Shown piece after piece: positions 17,504 through 24,293 of a stretch of DNA of 64,000 nucleotides. The stretch covers positions 3,105 through 67,104 of the forward strand of contig JAEWSC010000092.1 in assembly GCA_023398575.1 (NCBI GenBank), given 5' to 3'. The notes under the pieces were generated by a model. The model did not search any database. It saw only the letters and a program-made list of their open reading frames with translations, and was not told the DNA's origin. The position numbers and the translations under genes were made by a program. This DNA is from Bacillota bacterium (GTDB lineage Bacteria > Bacillota > Clostridia > Christensenellales > Aristaeellaceae). Each line of letters starts with the position of its first letter. The stretch's first letter is position 1.

Positions 17504-17961
17504 ACTTAAAGCAGCTCAAAGAACTGATGAATCTGTTTTCTCAGCACGGTTTGACCCGGCTAGAAGTAACTGAAGGCGAAACAAAAATACTGTTGGCCAG
17601 GGAAGGCGCAGCACCCCGCGCAGTGGAAGCTCACGCGGCTATCCCTGCCGCCTATCCATCATCGGCGGCTACCGTGCCCACATCCGCGCCAGTAAAGGCT
17701 GCCGATCCAGGCCCGGACTTTAACCAGATTCATGAGGTAAAATCCCCGATGGTGGGCGTGTTTTACGCCGCGCCGGAACCCGGCGCAAAGCCCTATGCCA
17801 AGGTGGGTGACCGCGTGAAGAAGGGCGATGTGCTGTGCATTGTGGAAGCCATGAAGCTCAATAACGAGATCACCGCGGATAAAGACGGCGAAGTGGTGGA
17901 TGTCTGCGTGCAGGATGGCGGCGTGGTGGAATACGGACAAACGCTCTTCAAACTTTTCTGA
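17500..17961 (+). CDS. accB: Biotin carboxyl carrier protein of acetyl-CoA carboxylase
   Basis: 153 residues: N-terminal segment, Ala/Pro-rich linker (about 40-70), then a biotinyl domain with Lys119 in VEAMKLNNEI as the biotin site. It carries CO2 between AccC and AccAD. ATG overlaps the fabF stop. Confidence 0.96.
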   Translation: MNLKQLKELMNLFSQHGLTRLEVTEGETKILLAREGAAPRAVEAHAAIPAAYPSSAATVPTSAPVKAADPGPDFNQIHEVKSPMVGVFYAAPEPGAKPYAKVGDRVKKGDVLCIVEAMKLNNEITADKDGEVVDVCVQDGGVVEYGQTLFKLF

Positions 17962-17974
17962 TTGAGGAAAACAT

Positions 17975-18388
17975 ATGAACCGTGATGAAATCAAAACCTT
18001 TCTGCCCCACCGGGAGCCCATGCTCCTATTGGACACGGCAGAACTGGATGACAGCGGAAACGCCATCGGCTACTATACTGTGCGGGGCGACGAATGGTTT
18101 TTGCAGGGCCACTTTCCGGGCAACCCGGTTGTTCCCGGCGTGGTGCTGTGCGAAATCATCGCCCAGACCGCGGGGGTGCTTTTGCGTGAACAACTCCCCG
18201 GCAAAACCACGCTGTACGCCGGTATGGACGAGGTGCGCTTCAGACGCATGGTCAAGCCTGGCGACACGGTGAAAATCAATTGCCGCATTACCCGTCAAAA
18301 AGCCAACGTGTACGTCATCGCCGGCGAGGCGAAGGTATCTGATTCTCCTTGCGCCAGCGGTGTATTTACCCTGATGCTGGCCGGTTGA
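17975..18388 (+). CDS. fabZ: 3-hydroxyacyl-ACP dehydratase
   Basis: 137-residue hot-dog fold enzyme. The catalytic His46 in LQGHFPGNPVVPGV and Glu60 14 residues later match the FabZ spacing. It dehydrates beta-hydroxyacyl-ACP to trans-2-enoyl-ACP for FabK. It sits between accB and accC as in streptococcal clusters. No fabM or fabA isomerase for unsaturated chains is found beside it. Confidence 0.95.
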   Translation: MNRDEIKTFLPHREPMLLLDTAELDDSGNAIGYYTVRGDEWFLQGHFPGNPVVPGVVLCEIIAQTAGVLLREQLPGKTTLYAGMDEVRFRRMVKPGDTVKINCRITRQKANVYVIAGEAKVSDSPCASGVFTLMLAG

Positions 18389-18401
18389 TGGGGGTGTAAA
18401 G

Positions 18402-19730
18402 TTGTTTCCAAAAATATTGATTGCCAACCGCGGTGAAATCGCGGTTCGGATTATTCGCGCCTGCAAAGAGATGGGCATACTGACCGTCGCCGTTTTTTCA
18501 GAGGCGGACCGGGATGCGCTGCACGTTTCCATGGCCGATGAAAGCTATTGCATCGGCGGACCGCAGGCATCATCGAGCTATTTAAACCAAAAGGCCATTT
18601 TAACGGCAGCCCTTTTAAGCGGTGCCCAGGCCATTCATCCGGGATACGGCTTCCTGTCTGAAAATCCAGCCTTTGCAGAAGCCTGCGAAAAGCATGGATT
18701 GAAGTTTATCGGGCCTAGCGCCAAGGTCATCCGCAGGATGGGCGACAAGGATGAAGCCAAGCGCACCATGAAGTCGCTGAACGTGCCCACCATACCCGGC
18801 TGCGATTTGATTGAAAGCGCCGAGCAGGCGAAAGCCGCGGCGGAAACAGTTGGCTTTCCGCTGCTGCTAAAGGCCCGGGCCGGCGGCGGCGGCCGCGGCA
18901 TACGCCGGGTGGACAAAATGGAGGATGTGGAAAGCGCCTACCGCGCGGCGTCCTCCGAAGCCCTTGCCTCCTTTTCCGATGGCGGGCTGTACATGGAAAA
19001 GTTTATGGAGCATGTCAAGCATGTGGAGATGCAAATTCTCTGCGATCAAAAGGGCAACGCGGTGTGCCTGGGCGAGCGCGACTGCTCCATGCAGCGGCGC
19101 AATCAAAAGCTGATTGAAGAAAGCCCCTGCGCCTTAATCTCCCCCGAGCTGCGGGCCAAAATGATGGAAACTGCCGCCCACGCCGCTGCCTCCGTCGGCT
19201 ATGAAGGCGCCGGTACCCTGGAATTTTTGCTCGATGGCGACAAAAACTTTTACTTTATGGAAATGAACACCCGCTTGCAGGTGGAGCACCCGGTAACCGA
19301 AATGGTCACCGGCATTGACCTGGTCAAGTGGCAGATCCGCGTGGCGGCCGGTATGGAGCTGCCCTTTACGCAAGCCGAAATCCGCGTTCGCGGCCATGCC
19401 ATCGAGTGCCGCATCAATGCCGAAGATCCGTTAAACAACTTTCGGCCCAGCTGCGGCCAGGTGACGCTGTTGCACATACCCGGCGGGCCATGGGTGCGCT
19501 TTGATACGGCACTGTATTATGGTTTTAAAATGCCGCCCTATTATGATTCCATGGTAGGCAAGCTCATCGTCCACGCACCCACCAGGCAGGAGGCCATACG
19601 CAAAATGCAGGCTGCCCTTTGCGAAACGGTGATCGAGGGCATAGAGCATACAGGCCCTTTCCAGGCGGATTTGATCAGTGAGCCAGCCTTTTTGGACGGA
19701 AGCTACGCCACGGACTTTTTGAGAAAGTGA
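18402..19730 (+). CDS. accC: Acetyl-CoA carboxylase biotin carboxylase subunit
   Basis: 442 residues, ATP-grasp. It carboxylates biotin on AccB. Signatures: KILIANRGEIAVRIIRAC, HPGYGFLSENPAFAEAC, the glycine-rich loop ARAGGGGRGIR, ECRINAEDP and MNTRLQVEHPVTEMVTGIDL. The start is TTG at 18402 with GGGGGTG just upstream; no in-frame ATG precedes the conserved N-terminus. Confidence 0.95.
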   Translation: MFPKILIANRGEIAVRIIRACKEMGILTVAVFSEADRDALHVSMADESYCIGGPQASSSYLNQKAILTAALLSGAQAIHPGYGFLSENPAFAEACEKHGLKFIGPSAKVIRRMGDKDEAKRTMKSLNVPTIPGCDLIESAEQAKAAAETVGFPLLLKARAGGGGRGIRRVDKMEDVESAYRAASSEALASFSDGGLYMEKFMEHVKHVEMQILCDQKGNAVCLGERDCSMQRRNQKLIEESPCALISPELRAKMMETAAHAAASVGYEGAGTLEFLLDGDKNFYFMEMNTRLQVEHPVTEMVTGIDLVKWQIRVAAGMELPFTQAEIRVRGHAIECRINAEDPLNNFRPSCGQVTLLHIPGGPWVRFDTALYYGFKMPPYYDSMVGKLIVHAPTRQEAIRKMQAALCETVIEGIEHTGPFQADLISEPAFLDGSYATDFLRK

Positions 19731-19740
19731 GATAGGCTGC

Positions 19741-20583
19741 ATGCTAGCCAAAAGCTTGTTCCGCAAGCCCAAGAATGAATTAGAAGGCCAGGCGCCGGCC
19801 GCCGCCCAGGAGAAAGCGATTGCTTGCCCTGGCTGCAAAAAGCAGGTTTCGGCAAAAGAGCTTGAACAAAGCCTCATGGTTTGCCCCCGCTGCGGCCATC
19901 ACCTGCGGCTTTCTGCCAGGCAGCGTATTGCCATGCTGCTCAATGAAAACAGCTTTTGCGAAATGGACGCGGAGCTTACTTCCCGCAATGTATTGGATTT
20001 TCCCGGATATGGGGATAAGCTGGAGGCCGCCAAGCGTGAAAGTGGCGAAAAGGAAGCCGTTATCACAGGCACAGCCAGGATTGGCGAATATCCCTGCGCC
20101 TTTTTTGCCATGGAACCGGGCTTTATGATGGGGTCTATGGGTGCGGTGGTGGGTGAAAAGCTGACAAGGTTGTTTGAGTACGCCACGGAACAGAACCTGC
20201 CTGTCATTGGCTGCACCGTATCCGGCGGGGCCAGGATGCAGGAGGGGATTGTTTCGCTAATGCAAATGACCAAGGTGTCCGCCGCGGTCCGCCGCCACAG
20301 CGACGCGGGCAACCTGTACATTGTGCTGCTTACCGATCCCACCACCGGCGGCGTAACCGCCAGCTTTGCCATGGAAGGGGACATCATTCTAGCCGAGCCG
20401 GGGGCATTAATCGGCTTTGCCGGCCCTCGTGTTATTGAGCAGACCATACGCCAAAAGCTGCCCGAGGGCTTTCAGCGGGCGGAGTTCCTGTTGAAAAAGG
20501 GCTTTGTGGATCACATTGCTCCCCGGGATACGCAAAGGGAACTGCTTACAAAACTGATGAAAATGCATGGGGGGAGGGCCTAA
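19741..20583 (+). CDS. accD: Acetyl-CoA carboxylase carboxyltransferase subunit beta
   Basis: 280 residues. A four-cysteine zinc ribbon is visible (CPGCKKQ...CPRCGHH, about residues 27-50) followed by the crotonase-like carboxyltransferase domain (SGGARMQEGIVSLMQMTK, TDPTTGGVTASFAMEGDI, IGFAGPRVIEQTI). It works as a heterotetramer with AccA, the next gene, which begins at the base after its stop. Confidence 0.95.
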   Translation: MLAKSLFRKPKNELEGQAPAAAQEKAIACPGCKKQVSAKELEQSLMVCPRCGHHLRLSARQRIAMLLNENSFCEMDAELTSRNVLDFPGYGDKLEAAKRESGEKEAVITGTARIGEYPCAFFAMEPGFMMGSMGAVVGEKLTRLFEYATEQNLPVIGCTVSGGARMQEGIVSLMQMTKVSAAVRRHSDAGNLYIVLLTDPTTGGVTASFAMEGDIILAEPGALIGFAGPRVIEQTIRQKLPEGFQRAEFLLKKGFVDHIAPRDTQRELLTKLMKMHGGRA

Positions 20584-21363
20584 ATGACTGCATACGAAAA
20601 AGTACAGGCAGCCAGGGCAAAGGGCCGGCCCACCGCCATGCAATTTATCAAGGCCATCTTCACCGATTTTATTGAGCTGCACGGCGACCGGCGCTTTTCC
20701 GATGACGGGGCCATTGTGACCGGCATTGCCATGCTGGGTGATGAACCTGTGACCGTCATCGGCCTGGAAAAAGGCGTGGATACCCCGGAAAAGGTAGCCC
20801 GCAACTTTGGTTCCGCCAACCCGGAGGGTTACCGCAAGGCCCTTCGGCAGATGAAGCTGGCCGAAAAGTTCCACCGCCCGGTCATCTGTTTTGTGGATAC
20901 CGCCGGTGCGGCCTGTGGCCTGGGTGCTGAAGAGCGGGGCCAGGGGTTGGCCATTGCCGAAAACCTGATGGAGATGATGGCCCTTACCGTGCCGGTGATC
21001 GCCGTGGTCATCGGGGAAGGCGGCAGCGGCGGAGCCCTGGCGCTGGCCTCTGCCAATCAGGTATGGATGCTGGAAAACGCTGTTTATTCGGTCATCTCCC
21101 CGGAAGGGGCTGCCAGCATTCTGTGGAAGGACGCGAAAAAAACCAAAGAGTCCAGCGAAGCACTCAAGCTTACCGCCCAGGACTTGTACTCCCTTGGCGT
21201 CATCGACCGCATTTTTTCAGAGCCTGCCGACTTTTCCGCAGTGTATGCAGAACTAAAGGATGCGCTTATTGCAGCCCTTGTAGCATACAAAAACCTTGAC
21301 GGCAAGGCAATTGCTGATATACGCTATCATAAATTCAGGAGCATCGGGGGTCAGCCGTTATGA
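20584..21363 (+). CDS. accA: Acetyl-CoA carboxylase carboxyltransferase subunit alpha
   Basis: 259 residues, the short form usual in streptococci and Clostridia rather than the roughly 320-residue enterobacterial form. Motifs: FTDFIELHGDRRFSDDGAIV, DTAGAACGLGAEERGQ, IGEGGSGGALALASANQV and VISPEGAASILWKDA. ATG follows GGGGGAGGGCCTAA. Its stop overlaps the DegV gene by 4 bp. Confidence 0.95.
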   Translation: MTAYEKVQAARAKGRPTAMQFIKAIFTDFIELHGDRRFSDDGAIVTGIAMLGDEPVTVIGLEKGVDTPEKVARNFGSANPEGYRKALRQMKLAEKFHRPVICFVDTAGAACGLGAEERGQGLAIAENLMEMMALTVPVIAVVIGEGGSGGALALASANQVWMLENAVYSVISPEGAASILWKDAKKTKESSEALKLTAQDLYSLGVIDRIFSEPADFSAVYAELKDALIAALVAYKNLDGKAIADIRYHKFRSIGGQPL

Positions 21364-22181
21364 TCGTTCTGGTTACGGATTCCACGGCCTATTTTTCCCA
21401 AAAGGAGGCGCAGGCCCTGGGTGTTGTTCAAGTGCCCATGACTTACACCTATGAAGGCCGCACGCTGTATACAGAGGGTTATATCGATGAGGATGAAAAG
21501 GTGCTGCAAACTGTAGCCGACGGCGTGGCCCACTATACCACCGCTCAGGCATCCTATTCCGCCTTCCTGTCCACCCTTGAGGATATTCTTCAGGATGGCA
21601 ACCAGGCGCTGGTGCTGACCATTTCCTCCCGCTTAAGCGGCACCTACGCCAACGCCCGCCGGGCGGCCCAGGATTTGGATTCGGAAAAAATTGTAGTTGT
21701 TGATTCCAAGGCGACAGCCGGGGCCATGTACTTGATGCTTTTAAAGGCCAGGGAGTATGTTGACAGCGGGCTGACCCTTGCGGAAGTAGCAGCAAAGGTA
21801 AAGGAAGACCGGGAAAAGACGCGCACCTTCTTTTCCGTGGAGGACATGGCGCCTTTGCGCAAAAGCGGCCGGCTGAACTTTGTGCGGCTGTCGGTATCCA
21901 CCATACTGAACATCCGGCCCATTTTAAAGCTCACCTCCGGCGGTGTCAACGCCTATGCCATGGCCAGGGGCCGGCATGAGCAGATTCGGCTGCTTGCACA
22001 GGCGGCGGCCCAGTGCAATGTGCCCGTGGTAGTGCAGCATTGCCGGGCTGATGAGATGGCCGAGCAGCTGGCCCAGCGGCTTCGGGGCCAGGGCATTACT
22101 GTTTTGCAGCGTTTGCTGGGCCCTGTGCTGGCCATCCACCTGGGCAGCGGCTGTCTGTCGGTAGCCTGGATGGAAAAATAA
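21360..22181 (+). CDS. DegV family fatty-acid-binding protein (FakB-like)
   Basis: 273 residues, family length. DegV proteins bind a fatty acid in a buried pocket, and FakB members present it to the kinase FakA for use in phospholipid synthesis. Signatures: VTDSTAYFSQ, LTISSRLSGTYANARRAA, VVDSKATAGAMYL and the arginine region LRKSGRLNFV. Being translationally coupled to accA at the end of the FASII operon it may tie exogenous fatty acid capture to synthesis; no fakA is visible nearby. A terminator follows directly. Confidence 0.88.
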   Translation: MIVLVTDSTAYFSQKEAQALGVVQVPMTYTYEGRTLYTEGYIDEDEKVLQTVADGVAHYTTAQASYSAFLSTLEDILQDGNQALVLTISSRLSGTYANARRAAQDLDSEKIVVVDSKATAGAMYLMLLKAREYVDSGLTLAEVAAKVKEDREKTRTFFSVEDMAPLRKSGRLNFVRLSVSTILNIRPILKLTSGGVNAYAMARGRHEQIRLLAQAAAQCNVPVVVQHCRADEMAEQLAQRLRGQGITVLQRLLGPVLAIHLGSGCLSVAWMEK

Positions 22182-22190
22182 CAAAATAGT

Positions 22191-22231
22191 AAAAAATGCA
22201 GCGGCTTTTGAAAAGAGGCCGCTGCATTTTT
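22191..22231 (+). terminator. Terminator of the fab-acc operon
   Basis: AAAATGCAGCGGC pairs with GCCGCTGCATTTTT across a TTTTGAAAAGAG loop, 10 bp after the DegV stop. Confidence 0.9.
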
Positions 22232-22302
22232 CTATTAGAGGCGTTGTATGTTTGCCGATGCGTTGTGGTCCAGTCAATGCCCACTGTTTCGGCGTCTTTC
22301 AT

Positions 22303-22959
22303 TTACTCTGTGATGATGCGTTTGACATCCAACACGGCGATGCCGCTTGTGCTCCCTTCGCCTGTTGTAAGGTTCTTGGGGCAATGGACATTGAACATAA
22401 AGCCCTTGTCCTCATATCTTGCATCCATGCCCTTTGCGTATTCCGGCTGCATGGCAATGTGCATAACCTTTCCAATCACCAGGGAGATAATGCCGGCCCC
22501 GGACAGGTCCAGCGTTTGATCCAGCTTGCATTCCAGGCAGAGAAAGGCTTCGCCGATGCGGGGTGCACTTACCGTCCCGGCCTGTTCTTTGGTAAAGCCG
22601 CCGGCTAAAAACTCATCCTGCCCGTCATCGTTCTTCTGTATGGTGGCTATCAGGCTGTCATAATAGTCCATGGAAAGAAAGTTGACTGAGAACTCCCCTG
22701 TGCGGGCGATGTTTTTCATGGTATGCCCTTGCTGGTTTATGCCGCCCAATATGGCGTGAAAGGCCTGGCCGTCGCCGCAGAAGGTGCCCCAAGAATGGAA
22801 GCAAACGTTGGGCTGCCCGTTCTCCTTGACGGTGGTGATGGCAAACAGCACATTGGGGATGCTGCAGGCATACTCCAAAAAAGAGAAGAAGGTGTACTGG
22901 CCGCTCCAGCTTTCGGTAAAGTTATCTGGCTTTTTTGTGCCCATTTCAATCTTGTGCAT
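22303..22959 (-). CDS. Flavin reductase family protein
   Basis: 218 residues, FMN-binding split-barrel type. Readable elements are FAITTVKENGQPNVCFHSWG, NQQGHTMKNIARTGEFSVNF and the strand LISLVIGKV-like region near 160-170. Such proteins bind FMN as reductases or flavin carriers. ATG follows AAAGGAGGTAACACC. It lies 47 bp after the WYL regulator on the same strand, so the regulator probably controls this two-gene unit. Confidence 0.82.
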   Translation of the reverse strand: MHKIEMGTKKPDNFTESWSGQYTFFSFLEYACSIPNVLFAITTVKENGQPNVCFHSWGTFCGDGQAFHAILGGINQQGHTMKNIARTGEFSVNFLSMDYYDSLIATIQKNDDGQDEFLAGGFTKEQAGTVSAPRIGEAFLCLECKLDQTLDLSGAGIISLVIGKVMHIAMQPEYAKGMDARYEDKGFMFNVHCPKNLTTGEGSTSGIAVLDVKRIITE

Positions 22960-23006
22960 GGTGTTACCTCCTTTTTTTCTCTATCATACAGGAGGAAACA
23001 CGACAT

Positions 23007-23924
23007 CTATTTGTCCTGTTTATTGTAGATCCAAAACATCTTTTGAACGGTTTCCTGGATTTCTTTTTTCAGCCCCTCTGGCGCTATGACTTCCGCCTTA
23101 TCGCCAAAGCCCAAGATCCAACTGATGATATACGGCCTGTTGGTGTAGCTGCAGGTAAAGCGCAAGGAACCGTTCGGCTGTGTGACAAAGCAATCAGGGC
23201 CATAGGCATCGATGAGATGATGCTTGGCACTGGGATGAAAGACTGCGGTCAAAGAATGCTCGTCTGGAAATCTCGCCTCAAAATCCATGGCTTGAGGCGG
23301 AATATCCCTTAGGCGGAAGGTTTCGGCAAGCATTTTAAGCTCCCATAGCCGGTTGAGCTTGAACAGGCGGAAATCCTGCCGGTCAAGGCAAAACCCCAGC
23401 ACGTACCAGGCAGACCAATGAAAGACAATGCAATAGGGCTCTACCTGCCTATACGACTGTCCCTTTTCAGAATAGTATTCAAAGGCTATCAGGCGGCTAT
23501 CGGCAATGGCCTGTTTGATGGCGCTGATTTTTGCAGTAAGGCTGCCTTTATAGTAGGAAGATAGGTCGATGACCATGCTTTCCCGAAGGGATACCACGGC
23601 GTCGCCGCCCAAGGACAGTTTATCCAGCATCCGCACCATATGCGAATCCTTGTAAACCGTGCCAAGGCCCTTTACGGCGGCAAGCAGCGTTTGCAATTCC
23701 TGCACAGTAAGCAGTGACTTGTCTACCTTGAACCCTTCGGCCAGAGAGATGCCGCCGCTGGCGCCCTGGCGGGTGATCACAGGGATGCCGGCCATACACA
23801 GGGCGTCGATATCCCTGCCAATGGTGCGGCGGGTGACTTCAAATTTTTTGGCCAGCTGCGGCGCGGTAACGGTGCTGTTTTGCAAAAGCGCGGTGAGAAT
23901 GCCCATCAGCCTGTCGATTTTCAT
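23007..23924 (-). CDS. YafY-type transcriptional regulator (HTH-11 plus WYL domain)
   Basis: 305 residues. The N-terminal winged helix is MKIDRLMGILTALLQNST with LAKKFEVTRRTIGRDIDALC; the central WYL domain (about 140-240) shows the pattern RQVEPYCIVFHWSAWYVLGF; a WCX-like C-terminal domain follows. WYL domains sense ligands, often nucleic acids or nucleotides. ATG at 23924 follows GAGGACCGCAT. Likely operon with the flavin reductase downstream. Confidence 0.88.
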   Translation of the reverse strand: MKIDRLMGILTALLQNSTVTAPQLAKKFEVTRRTIGRDIDALCMAGIPVITRQGASGGISLAEGFKVDKSLLTVQELQTLLAAVKGLGTVYKDSHMVRMLDKLSLGGDAVVSLRESMVIDLSSYYKGSLTAKISAIKQAIADSRLIAFEYYSEKGQSYRQVEPYCIVFHWSAWYVLGFCLDRQDFRLFKLNRLWELKMLAETFRLRDIPPQAMDFEARFPDEHSLTAVFHPSAKHHLIDAYGPDCFVTQPNGSLRFTCSYTNRPYIISWILGFGDKAEVIAPEGLKKEIQETVQKMFWIYNKQDK

Positions 23925-24049
23925 ATGCGGTCCTCAATGATTATTTCAGCATACGTTAACATCCTATTTCGCTTGGTTGTGTAAAAAGCCCTGCATTGAA
24001 AAAAACTGCCGCGGCAACTCCATATTTTGTATGTTAGTATTCAAAGAGA

Positions 24050-24228
24050 AGGATTTCGCGTCCTTGGACGCGACCAAAGGGCTTTCCGATCGGTCCGGCC
24101 TGCTCAATAGTCGCAATGCTGCGCTTTCGCTTGCATTGCTCCTTTTTGTAGGCTTCCTTTGCCCTGCCTGTTGCCGCCACTGGCGGTGGCAGGGCTTTGG
24201 AACCTTTGGAAACCTTCGGACGCCATCT
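24050..24228 (+). repeat. Dispersed modular repeat, copy A
   Basis: Starts with hairpin TCGCGTCC-TT-GGACGCGA (24056-24073), then CCAAAGGGCTTTCC, a diverged core with GCTCAATAGTCGCAATGCTG and CCGCCACTGGCGG, and ends CTTTGGAAACCTTCGG. It matches copies at 38.4-38.6 and 63.65-63.8 kb. It fills most of the 369-bp gap between the WYL regulator and lacZ; the remainder holds nothing I can call. Confidence 0.75.
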
Positions 24229-24293
24229 CATTGAATAACAGTACAAATATGCGGCTAGTGCGGCAGTCACTATAGGTCTGCGATAGTCAGCTC

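Noticed and set aside
17334..17519. Small antisense ORFs within the fab-acc operon
   Set aside because: Shadows of fabF and accB codons; no independent signals.
24057..24234. Coding remnant or small protein between the WYL regulator and lacZ
   Set aside because: The open frame coincides with repeat copy A and has no start signals.
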